Notes under the pieces: generated by a model
Databases searched by the model: none
What the model saw: only the letters and a program-made list of their open reading frames with translations
Told to the model about the DNA's origin: nothing
Program-made: the position numbers and the translations under genes
Assembly: GCA_947495795.1 (NCBI GenBank)
Contig: CANMAI010000007.1
Span: 1-64,000 of the forward strand
Length of the DNA: 64,000 bases
Reading direction: 5' to 3'
Origin: an uncultured Paracoccaceae bacterium
Lineage (GTDB): Bacteria > Pseudomonadota > Alphaproteobacteria > Rhodobacterales > Rhodobacteraceae
Shown here: positions 1 to 6,866 of the stretch, one piece after another
How the letters are laid out: every line of letters starts with the position of its first letter
Position numbering within the stretch: position 1 is the stretch's first letter

Positions 1-45
1 TCGGGACACTCCTCTGTTGCCAGAAATGTACCCAAAATTTCGCAC

Positions 46-240
46 TCAGTTCGGACCAGTTTCAGGGGGCAAGACCAGTTCGCCTTGGCTGGCGCTGATG
101 ATCTGGCGCCAGTATTGATCAGCGGGTGTCATTGCCAGTGTAAAACCCCGCACCGTCAACTTAGATCGTCGCGGGAACATCAGTCCGGCTACGGTTGGCG
201 CCGGGGGACGATAGAAATCGTCATCATAGTAATCAGTCAT
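46..240 (-). CDS. small hypothetical protein of the island edge
   Basis: A 64-residue protein that I do not recognise. It starts Met-Thr-Asp-Tyr-Tyr followed by acidic residues, and has no signal peptide, membrane segment or cysteine motif. A purine-rich stretch (AAGAG) lies upstream of the ATG on the minus strand. It lies downstream of the HTH gene at 422-679 on the same strand, but a terminator-like hairpin (297-342) separates them. It may be part of a prophage-like early region that continues off the left edge, which is inference only. Confidence 0.4.
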   Translation of the reverse strand: MTDYYDDDFYRPPAPTVAGLMFPRRSKLTVRGFTLAMTPADQYWRQIISASQGELVLPPETGPN

Positions 241-296
241 GTCTCTTGGCCCAGCATCCGACTTGTGTCGGTGCCGTGGCCCTCCTTAATGATGGG

Positions 297-342
297 AAAA
301 AAAAGACCCGCCCGCAGAAACCTCTGCAGAGTTGACGGGTCT
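297..342 (-). terminator. rho-independent terminator, minus strand
   Basis: Read on the minus strand, AGACCCG (rc of 336-342) pairs with CGGGTCT (rc of 304-310), with a further inner stem around CTGCAGAG/CTCTGCGG-like bases, followed directly by eight T residues (297-304 on the plus strand are A). It sits just after the HTH gene ending at 422, so it probably ends or attenuates that transcript before the next minus-strand ORF. Confidence 0.65.
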
Positions 343-362
343 CGAAATTTGGGTCATGAAGG

Positions 363-392
363 AGGTGCAAAGGGCTTCAAACTTTTGCACCT
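363..392. repeat. inverted repeat (stem-loop)
   Basis: AGGTGCAAAG at 363-372 is the near-perfect reverse complement of CTTTTGCACCT at 382-392, with a 9-base loop. It lies between the HTH gene and the terminator at 297-342. It could be a processing or regulatory hairpin, or a regulator binding site. No T-tract follows on the plus strand. Confidence 0.4.
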
Positions 393-421
393 AAGGCCTT
401 GTCGGAAGTCGCAAGCTTCCT

Positions 422-679
422 TCAAGGCTTTTGTTTTACGGGCTCATTGTTCATCCTCCTTTGTTTGGGCGAGAAAAGTTCTTCGACCGACCGGTCGAGC
501 ACCTCGGCGATGGCACGCTCAACACGTGGCACGCTCATTTTCCGTAGACCAACAAGCGACATCGTGGTTCGCGACACGCCCACCTCCCGCGCAATCTGCG
601 CGAGCGATGTACCCTTCAAGCGAAGCGCCATTTTCAACCTTTCATGAGCGGCAAACGCCTCTTGATCTTGTTGGCACAT
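422..679 (-). CDS. Ner/Nlp-like helix-turn-helix DNA-binding protein
   Basis: An 85-residue protein starting Met-Cys-Gln-Gln-Asp (an upstream in-frame start at 757 gives a poorer N-terminus). The segment KGTSLAQIAREVGVSRTTMS followed by a second helix ending in DRSVEELFSP resembles the Ner family of phage Mu-type regulators and the bacterial Nlp/SfsB proteins, which bind DNA through a small helical domain. In Mu-like phages Ner lies divergent to the repressor, and here too a second HTH gene (918-1544) is divergent across a 240-base gap. No Mu transposase is visible in the window, so a phage origin is suggestive only. Confidence 0.6.
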   Translation of the reverse strand: MCQQDQEAFAAHERLKMALRLKGTSLAQIAREVGVSRTTMSLVGLRKMSVPRVERAIAEVLDRSVEELFSPKQRRMNNEPVKQKP

Positions 680-917
680 GCAGAAGTCCCGTCGTCGGTG
701 ATCTCCAAAGAGACCAGGTTTCAGCGGGAGGTTTGCTTGTAAAGCGGCAGCAGGCAAGGGCTGTCAGTTAGTCGCTGTGCCTCAATATTTTGAGGGCGCG
801 ACTGCGCCATGCACAAAACTTTGTAGATTTTCTGGATTGATTGTTTGATTTCAGCAGCATTGGCTTGCTAGATTTCCAACCGAAAGAACAACAAAAAATC
901 CTCTGACAGCGCAAGCA

Positions 918-1544
918 ATGAAGAAAAAGACGGCCATGAAACGATCGCGAAGACAGCGAAGCAAGATTGAACAGTGTTGTTCGAGAGAATCGAAAGCACA
1001 TCAAAACGACGGAATTCGCCTGCGGATGATACGGCGAAGTCTGAATAGGACTCAGAAGGAGTTTGCAGCCGAGCTAGGCATTTCAATGAGCACCCTCGCC
1101 AACTACGAAAACGCTAGAACGGAGATGCCACCCAGTTTTGCAAGAGCCGTTCTTAGAGCCACCGGCTTGAATCCTGTTCCTTTAGATCCTGAACAAGACC
1201 CCAAGCTGCTCCTACAATTGAAAGACACGAATGCGGTGCTTCCGCCAAGGTCCCTCTGCGACAGAATACAGCAGCTACGTCGACGGTGCATAGCGACAAG
1301 AAATGAGGTGTATTCGCCCATGCGGCTGATGGTAGAAAATGCCTTCCACGTGGCGTTCTCGATAGCCGCGTTTGTTTTCGTATTGGAGCAACTTAGGCGC
1401 TTGCCCTCCCTTGGTGCACAAGACCCAAGCTTTTTCAGAGATATCACATTGGCAAGTGCGTTTCTGGCAATAATTGCACTGATTATTCCAGTCGCCCAAA
1501 GTGTTCCTTGGGGGATACGGGCGCAGTTCAGCAGTGGAACGTGA
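918..1544 (+). CDS. XRE-type HTH protein with two C-terminal membrane segments
   Basis: 208 residues from the first ATG; a start at 936 is equally possible because no strong ribosome site is seen. Residues about 32-80 form an XRE helix-turn-helix (RTQKEFAAELGISMSTLANY). The C-terminal third has two hydrophobic stretches (about 143-162 and 174-192), so the protein probably sits in the inner membrane with the DNA-binding domain in the cytoplasm. It is divergent from the Ner-like gene. Membrane-tethered HTH proteins are known as membrane-sensing regulators, but what this one senses is not clear. It could be the repressor of the island or of a decayed prophage. Confidence 0.6.
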   Translation: MKKKTAMKRSRRQRSKIEQCCSRESKAHQNDGIRLRMIRRSLNRTQKEFAAELGISMSTLANYENARTEMPPSFARAVLRATGLNPVPLDPEQDPKLLLQLKDTNAVLPPRSLCDRIQQLRRRCIATRNEVYSPMRLMVENAFHVAFSIAAFVFVLEQLRRLPSLGAQDPSFFRDITLASAFLAIIALIIPVAQSVPWGIRAQFSSGT

Positions 1545-1835
1545 ACCTGCACGGCGGGAAGTGGTATTTTGCTGCGGGTGCAAATTTCAGCTCGATGCTT
1601 CATTTTGCCGGCATTCGAAACATCACGGCCTGTCCTGTTATTTCTAACTTTCCTAGCGAAACTCCCCACAAGAGAGACAGGAAAAACTTCAATTGAACAT
1701 GGCTGGGCGAGACCGCCATGCACGGAAAGTGGCAATCCTTCAGACATCTCGACGGTTATGCGTTAAGAAAACAACTTGTCCGAAAATCAGACATATGTTA
1801 CATTATTGACTGAAAAGCGAACATGGAGTTTTCTT
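1545..1835. other. non-coding gap, upstream region of the island operon
   Basis: About 290 bases with no convincing gene. Short ORFs here lack ribosome sites and family resemblance. It must contain the promoter of the plus-strand operon starting at 1836. I see no clear palindromic operator. Confidence 0.4.
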
Positions 1836-2114
1836 ATGTTTCCTGCAAGCGACCTTGAAGCTGCGATTCGAGATGAAATTTCAGCTGCAAATAATGACCG
1901 ACCTACTCCGCGTGAGGCCTGGGAACCTGAGATTGACTCGCTGGTGATGGTGAGGGTCATTTTACGGGTTGAAGAAGAAATCGCTGTAGAATTGCCAGAT
2001 GATGTAATGCCGGCAGGCGGTCTAGACGATGTGGATGGATGGGTTCGTTCTGTGGTTAAGAGCTGCCAAGACATCTGGGAAGCAAATCAAACAGCAGCAC
2101 AGGAGGTCGTATAA
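1836..2114 (+). CDS. acyl-carrier-protein-like small protein
   Basis: A 92-residue acidic protein. The ATG at 1836 is preceded by GGAG at 1825-1828; an upstream ATG at 1776 lacks this. Residues 31-60 match the acyl/peptidyl carrier fold: a Glu-Ile-Asp-Ser-Leu segment (the DSL motif, Ser35, the usual phosphopantetheine site) followed by a helix LRVEEEIAVELPDD, as in ACP recognition helix II. It is the first gene of a run of five overlapping genes; its TAA overlaps the next ATG (TAATG). No fatty acid or peptide synthase gene is nearby, so its partner is unknown. The ACP assignment rests on motif recognition, and attachment of a 4'-phosphopantetheine is inference. Confidence 0.6.
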   Translation: MFPASDLEAAIRDEISAANNDRPTPREAWEPEIDSLVMVRVILRVEEEIAVELPDDVMPAGGLDDVDGWVRSVVKSCQDIWEANQTAAQEVV

Positions 2115-2485
2115 TGGCACGGACACCCATGGGTTTTGCTGGTCCCGATATAGAGGCAATAGAACTAGGAAAACGCCTCAAACAAGCTCGCGAATATATC
2201 GGGGTAACGCAAGAGGAGGCTGCTAAGCACCTCGGAGTAAGAAGATCAGCGATTTCGGAGATGGAGGCTGGCAAGAGAGGGGTAGGAGCTTTGGAGATCA
2301 AACAGTTGGCCGCTCTTTATCAGAGGCCTATGGGCTGGTTTGCTGGAGAGGTGGAAGCACCCGCCGCAGATGATGTGGACTTTTTGGCACGCACGGTGAG
2401 TGAGTTATCCGAGAATGATCGCACCGAGTTAGCAAATTTCGCAGAATTTTTGCGCTTGAAGTCACAAGCTCCTAAAGATGGCTAG
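2114..2485 (+). CDS. XRE family transcriptional regulator (partner of ImmA/IrrE peptidase)
   Basis: 123 residues. An XRE-type helix-turn-helix occupies about residues 17-73 (GVTQEEAAKHLGVRRSAISE), followed by the short C-terminal segment typical of regulators encoded beside ImmA/IrrE peptidases. AGGAGG at 2101-2106 precedes the ATG, and the stop codon overlaps the peptidase gene by 8 bases. In the ICEBs1 ImmR/ImmA and Deinococcus DdrO/IrrE pairs the peptidase cleaves the cognate XRE repressor after DNA damage or a signal. The same logic is expected here, with this protein repressing the operon until it is cleaved. Confidence 0.85.
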   Translation: MARTPMGFAGPDIEAIELGKRLKQAREYIGVTQEEAAKHLGVRRSAISEMEAGKRGVGALEIKQLAALYQRPMGWFAGEVEAPAADDVDFLARTVSELSENDRTELANFAEFLRLKSQAPKDG

Positions 2486-3509
2486 ACAACCTAGCACACG
2501 TGGGGCGGTGCTTAAGGGCATGAGAGCTGCTTTGCGGCTGCAACGTGATCTCGGCCTCGATCAGGGAGGCAACCGTCCGCACAGAGTTGATGTGTTTGGC
2601 TCAATTCTAAGAGAAAATATACCCCTGATGTTTCAGGAACTTGAACCTTTGATGGGAGCATATCTGCGTCCTGGGGGCCAACCTGGAATAATTTTGACTA
2701 CGCGTCGTCCTCTTGGGCAGCAGCGGTTTACAGCTGCGCATGAGCTTGGGCATCACATTCTTGGACATGACCCACACGCTGATGATGATAGCATTTTGCG
2801 CCGTTCGCCGGACATCATGCGAGACTACGTGTCTTTGCCGCCGGAAGAGCAAGAGGCGGATGCGTTTGCGTCCTACTTTTTGCTGCCGGACTGGTTGTTG
2901 CGCACTCAGATGGAGCGACACAATTGGACGTCCCGGCACTTTGACGAGCCGGAGATCGTCTACCAGGCCGCTTTACGAATGGGCGTCAGCTACAGCGCTC
3001 TCCTGTATGCCTTGGTGCGTGGAAAAGTCATCACGACAGACGTTCGGCGACAGTTGGCAGGCATCCAACCTGCGAGGCTTAAGAAGGCCCTAGTTCCTGA
3101 TTTCCCGCTTGAAAGCACCAAGAAAATTGATGTCTGGGAGCTTGATGAGCGGGATGAAGGTAGCGTCATCGAGGCAGGGCGTGACGATCTATTTGTACTA
3201 AAGCTGCGGGAAGATAGTAACGCAGGCTACGTCTGGAACTTTGAGGAATTGCAGGCGGCAGGCTTTGCGATTTTGAAAGACGGTCGTCAGGCATTTTCCG
3301 AAGACACTATCGGTGCTCCGACGGTCAGACGGGTTTTGGCTAGGGGACAGGACAATCCGCTGAGTGGTACATATACGCTTTGGGAAAGACGCCCATGGTC
3401 GCCTGAAGAAGATCCCAGAAGTTGGTCTTTTGACTACAGGCCCGTCTATACGCACGACATCGGTTTGTTTCGGCAACGTCAACTTCAGAGCGGCGGTGTA
3501 CGTCAATGA
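2478..3509 (+). CDS. ImmA/IrrE metallopeptidase fused to chagasin-like (I42) inhibitor domain
   Basis: 343 residues. The N-terminal half is an ImmA/IrrE (DUF955) zinc peptidase: AAHELGHHILGH gives the HExxH at 88-92, and EEQEADAFASYFLLP supplies the third ligand region near 124. Residues about 215-325 look like a chagasin/I42 cysteine-peptidase inhibitor. EDSNAGYVWNF (about 245-255) corresponds to the NPTTGYxW loop, GAPTVRRVLARG (279-290) to the GxGG loop, and ERRPWSPEE (303-311) to the RPW loop. Chagasins block papain-type (C1) peptidases, and the next gene encodes exactly such a peptidase. I infer that this protein both cleaves the XRE regulator and holds the protease in check. The gene overlaps both neighbours (8 and 4 bases), which suggests coupled translation. 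Confidence 0.85.
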   Translation: MARQPSTRGAVLKGMRAALRLQRDLGLDQGGNRPHRVDVFGSILRENIPLMFQELEPLMGAYLRPGGQPGIILTTRRPLGQQRFTAAHELGHHILGHDPHADDDSILRRSPDIMRDYVSLPPEEQEADAFASYFLLPDWLLRTQMERHNWTSRHFDEPEIVYQAALRMGVSYSALLYALVRGKVITTDVRRQLAGIQPARLKKALVPDFPLESTKKIDVWELDERDEGSVIEAGRDDLFVLKLREDSNAGYVWNFEELQAAGFAILKDGRQAFSEDTIGAPTVRRVLARGQDNPLSGTYTLWERRPWSPEEDPRSWSFDYRPVYTHDIGLFRQRQLQSGGVRQ

Positions 3510-4219
3510 TCAAGATTTCTGTCGACCTTAGGGCTTCGCTTGAACCTGTACGGGATCAAGGCCGCAGGCCGACCTGCTTGGCCTTCGCGGCTTCGTCAGC
3601 GCATCGTGTAGCTCACAATCACAATGCGCCGCTCTGCGCGGAGTGGCTCTATTACATGTCGAACCGGAAAGACGGCCTACGGCCAGATCAAGGCTCTACT
3701 GTAAGATCATCGAGAGATGTCATTCTAAAGACTGGGCAACCTGACGAAAATCATTGGCCCTACCAAGGTATTGATGCGAATCCTAAACCATGGGAGCCAC
3801 CCAGCACCCCTACCTCGCTGTTGAAATGCTCTTCTGGAGCGAGAGGGAACGACCCAGACCGATGGCGAACCGAACTTCAACGCAACGTGCCGGTTCCAAT
3901 AGCAATATTCATATCAGACGCATTTTTTCGACCTGCATCTTTCGTTGGCTCAGAGGCAATCATAGAGGACGATGCCGATCCTATTGATCATGCGCGGGGC
4001 CATGCACTCGTGCTCTGCGGGGCGGGGAGACTTCGCGGAAGTGAAATGTTTCTTGTCAGGAATTCATGGGGCCAAAACTGGGGTTGGGACGGACATAGTT
4101 GGGTCCCGGAGGCCTATCTAACGCGGCGGTTCGCTGACGCATTCATCATAGAACAAGGAGCATCTGACGATGTATCATCCAATGCCAACCGCTCCCACGC
4201 TGGTCTCCGCGTGGGTTGA
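3506..4219 (+). CDS. papain-like (C1 family) cysteine peptidase
   Basis: 237 residues, starting within an ATGA overlap with the gene before. All elements of a papain catalytic site are visible: Gln18 of VRDQG (oxyanion hole), Cys24 in RRPTCLAFAAS, His166 in ARGHALVLCG, and Asn186 in VRNSWGQNWGWDG. No signal peptide or long inhibitory prodomain is present, so a mature cytoplasmic enzyme would be made directly. That fits with the inhibitor domain encoded next to it. The 3' end overlaps the following gene by 50 bases in another frame. A role as a toxin-like effector is inference; bacterial C1 peptidases without export signals are uncommon and mostly uncharacterised. Confidence 0.85.
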   Translation: MIKISVDLRASLEPVRDQGRRPTCLAFAASSAHRVAHNHNAPLCAEWLYYMSNRKDGLRPDQGSTVRSSRDVILKTGQPDENHWPYQGIDANPKPWEPPSTPTSLLKCSSGARGNDPDRWRTELQRNVPVPIAIFISDAFFRPASFVGSEAIIEDDADPIDHARGHALVLCGAGRLRGSEMFLVRNSWGQNWGWDGHSWVPEAYLTRRFADAFIIEQGASDDVSSNANRSHAGLRVG

Positions 4220-4928
4220 TGCAGCTCAAAAACTTAATGAGATCGGAGATTTGCATGGGCTTATGCTTCATATCGAAGACCCCGTGTCGTTCCTTCCAGG
4301 CGAATCGGACGTAATCAGTCGGGTTGATGAGTTTCTAAAGAGCGAGGAAAAGTGCGGAATTTCAACCGTTTCAAATATTATTTTCCCTGCTGCGCTTGAT
4401 CGAAATGACGGTATCGACGGACTAACTGCTCGCTATCTCGAGGTCTTCGAACGTCGGATGCATCGCCAAGGTGAATGGGGGCGGTACTTCGAGCGCATGG
4501 TCGCCTGGAAAAAGGGGAAATCGACTGTCAATCAACTGTCTCACGTGATCAGCTCACTTCGAGACATGAAGTCTGGCGAAGCCAGGTTCTTCGAAAATGT
4601 AACCGAAATTGCTCTATTTGATCCGCGCAGAGACCTCCGCAAGAAAATGAATCGCCAATGCTTGAGTTTTATCGAGCTAAAGCCTCATCGGAACGGGTCA
4701 CTGCACATGATGGCGGTATACCGGAACCACTATTACGTCCAACGCACACTGGGAAATCTAATCGGGCTTGGCAGACTGTTGGCCTTTATATCGAAAGAAA
4801 CGGGGTTTGATGTTGGAACCCTAACTATCCAATCCACCCATGCCTGCCTTGATCAAAACTTCAGTCGTTCGGCTGTGCGAGAACTTATCAAGGCGTGTGC
4901 AGATGATCATAAAGAGAAAGCTGCATAG
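4170..4928 (+). CDS. thymidylate synthase-like protein, divergent
   Basis: 252 residues; AAGGAG lies 9 bases upstream of the ATG, which overlaps the protease gene. The second half aligns with thymidylate synthase (ThyA) in spacing as well as motif: Cys164 (nucleophile position, NRQCLSFIEL), Arg185 and Asn196 in VYRNHYYVQRTLGNL (21 and 32 residues on, as in E. coli Cys146/Arg166/Asn177), and His224 in QSTHACLD. The Asp of the ThyA RSxD motif is replaced by Tyr188, and the N-terminal part is poorly conserved, so it is unlikely to be the housekeeping ThyA. Related ThyA-like enzymes make hydroxymethylpyrimidines in phages. The substrate is unknown. The gene ends 41 bases inside the opposite-strand gene. 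Confidence 0.65.
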   Translation: MYHPMPTAPTLVSAWVDAAQKLNEIGDLHGLMLHIEDPVSFLPGESDVISRVDEFLKSEEKCGISTVSNIIFPAALDRNDGIDGLTARYLEVFERRMHRQGEWGRYFERMVAWKKGKSTVNQLSHVISSLRDMKSGEARFFENVTEIALFDPRRDLRKKMNRQCLSFIELKPHRNGSLHMMAVYRNHYYVQRTLGNLIGLGRLLAFISKETGFDVGTLTIQSTHACLDQNFSRSAVRELIKACADDHKEKAA

Positions 4929-5589
4929 ATGTATTCGGCGGTTCATGAACTAGTTGCTCCAGACCGTATGCGATTTCGACTTCTGAAATGAATTGAGTTT
5001 GGCCACCGTAGCTGGGGTGTCGGAACGAAATCGTCTCGATGCCCATCTTGTCTAAGCCGCGACGGGCGTCGCCGCCAATGGTGTAAACATGTTCAGGCTC
5101 TAGGATATCGATTAGGGTGTTAAGTACCCATTCAGTTGCACGGCCCTCAGATCTCGTATGACAACGGTTTGTCATTGGTTCGTGCGGTTCGTGCGGGTGA
5201 AAGGGGAAGACATTCCAAAGGAAAACTGGCTCCCTTACGCGAGCCAGCATCCGCCAAATCACCGTTGCAGTTCTCTCAGCTATTGCGGGACCACGGGTTG
5301 CTCGTTCAATATCTACGCCGCCAAGCAGTCTAGCGTGATCGTCAAGGTGCGCCTCATCCGTCAGCGCGAGTCCTGTACGCCTGCCGCCCCGATAGCCCAA
5401 GTCGCGCGCGATCCAAATGGTTCTTACGTTCAGGTCCAACGCCGCTTTAAGTACATTAGTCAAGTTCTTCCGACGCAGCTGGTCAGCATCGGGCAAGTCA
5501 TGTTCGTCGCAGACGTCAACGTATGGATTGAAGATATTCGGCATATCCATGGACGCGAGTTCATCTACAAACTTGGCTACTTGGTTCAT
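4888..5589 (-). CDS. uracil-DNA glycosylase superfamily protein
   Basis: 233 residues from the ATG at 5589, which overlaps the stop of the MazG-like gene (ATGA). It resembles the UDG families found on mobile elements. Residues 58-78 hold the first active-site loop (ARDLGYRGGRRTGLALTDE), 123-134 the FLWNVFPFHPHE strand, and 190-194 the RHPSY loop that enters the minor groove in UDGs. The usual acidic or polar residue after the first Gly in motif 1 is not obvious, so catalysis is uncertain. It is predicted to remove uracil or a modified pyrimidine from DNA. It is co-transcribed with the MazG gene and converges on the TS-like gene with a 41-base overlap. Confidence 0.65.
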   Translation of the reverse strand: MNQVAKFVDELASMDMPNIFNPYVDVCDEHDLPDADQLRRKNLTNVLKAALDLNVRTIWIARDLGYRGGRRTGLALTDEAHLDDHARLLGGVDIERATRGPAIAERTATVIWRMLARVREPVFLWNVFPFHPHEPHEPMTNRCHTRSEGRATEWVLNTLIDILEPEHVYTIGGDARRGLDKMGIETISFRHPSYGGQTQFISEVEIAYGLEQLVHEPPNTSMQLSLYDHLHTP

Positions 5590-6746
5590 TTTATTTGCTC
5601 GTATTGAAGGGTGCGGCTGTCGAGATTGACGATTAACCGGCCGCTGCGGTTCTTCTTTACCTGCCGAAATGCAGAGTAGCCCTGAAGGATAGCCTCCTCC
5701 CAGCACCACAGAGGACAGTTTTCGGACTCATACCCTTGCACGAATTCTCTAACATTCTTGAGCATGCTGTAGTCCAACACCTGCAGGTTCTCAAAATATT
5801 CAAGACGTTGGGCGTGATTGAATATCCAAGTGGCAATGCCTTCTTCAATCAACAACGCCCTCGCACCGTCTTGGGTCTCGTCGATCCTTGGGTCGCTTTT
5901 TCTTTTCCGCTTCAGAAGACGTCTCAGCGTTGGTGACCAGCCCATGACAGCCGCGTACGCCATGTGGAAGACGTCGTGAAAGCGATAGTCGTCGTCCCCC
6001 TGTCTATTGTCAGTCAACACATCGCCGATTGCGATCCCGTCTTTTGTGAGCCTGGAGACGAGCAGGTCTCCCTCTAGAACTTCTCTGATTTCAAAGACCA
6101 TTTTTCGCTCGAAGCGTTCTGGCTCTGGGAAACCATCATCAAAAGGTGCCGGGTAGATTTTCTCGTCGGGCCAGCGATCCTTGATCTTGGCCAAGTTGCC
6201 TTTGGCGGCGGCTTCAAGCGTGATACCTGCATCTCCAGCCGCTTGGAGGAGCGCACGAAGAACAGAAAGCAAGCGACCCACCAAGGCAGGTTGGTTGTTG
6301 ATGAAGCGACCAGCATCGAAATCTACCATCAGCAGTCCGACCTCGGCAGATAATCGGATTAGCGTACGCTCAAACTTGGCTGTTGGCTGAGCAATCCAGC
6401 TTATTTGAGCGTCAGGTTCTTGAAGGTCAGCGAAGCTAACGGTGTCACTTTTCATTCCCTTGTCTAGGGGGGGTCTTGACCCCATCTGAAGTGCAAGATC
6501 AGCGATGCTGATTTCAGAACGGGTCGCCACAGCCGCAAGGTACCAAAGAACGTCGCCGAATTCCTCCAGCACTGTGCGCTCGTACCCAAGATATGCCACC
6601 GGATCACGCTGCTTCTTTTTTGCCTCGCTCAGAAGGCTTCCAATCTCGCCAAACAAACCAAGAAGCGGCAAACCCAAGTCGGTTCCCCTATTGCTCAAGT
6701 GATCTGTGCTGTTCGCAAGCATTTGATATTTCTTGATAGTCAGCAT
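5586..6746 (-). CDS. MazG-like nucleotide pyrophosphohydrolase with C-terminal extension
   Basis: 386 residues from the ATG at 6746. Residues 5-85 are an all-alpha MazG-type NTP pyrophosphohydrolase: GLFGEIGSLLSEAKK (Glu34; the usual second Glu is Ser37) and VLEEFGDVLWYLA (Glu62, Asp65, the ExxD metal motif). Such enzymes hydrolyse dNTPs or modified NTPs to monophosphates. A further 170-residue C-terminal region contains DDDYRFHDVFHMAYAAVMGW, an Arg/Lys-rich linker and a WCWEEAIL segment. I take it as a MazG C-terminal domain seen in phage and mobile-element proteins, function unknown. It is first gene of a two-gene operon and divergent from the dUTPase-fold gene across 120 bases. Confidence 0.75.
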   Translation of the reverse strand: MLTIKKYQMLANSTDHLSNRGTDLGLPLLGLFGEIGSLLSEAKKKQRDPVAYLGYERTVLEEFGDVLWYLAAVATRSEISIADLALQMGSRPPLDKGMKSDTVSFADLQEPDAQISWIAQPTAKFERTLIRLSAEVGLLMVDFDAGRFINNQPALVGRLLSVLRALLQAAGDAGITLEAAAKGNLAKIKDRWPDEKIYPAPFDDGFPEPERFERKMVFEIREVLEGDLLVSRLTKDGIAIGDVLTDNRQGDDDYRFHDVFHMAYAAVMGWSPTLRRLLKRKRKSDPRIDETQDGARALLIEEGIATWIFNHAQRLEYFENLQVLDYSMLKNVREFVQGYESENCPLWCWEEAILQGYSAFRQVKKNRSGRLIVNLDSRTLQYEQIK

Positions 6747-6866
6747 TTTTTCAGACGTTACCTGATTTCGAGTGGGCTTGGCAGTTCTCGCGGGGCGTAG
6801 TTTAGTAACGATTGTTGAACAAGCCCGAATAGAAATCAATCGAACAACGAGCGGACGGAGGCGTGC

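Noticed and set aside
85-771. 228-codon ORF on the plus strand
   Set aside because: It is antisense to the Ner-like gene and its terminator; composition is rich in Arg, Ser, Pro with no domain and no ribosome site.
1103-1747. 214-codon ORF on the minus strand
   Set aside because: Antisense to the HTH membrane protein gene, whose frame shows a real HTH and membrane helices.
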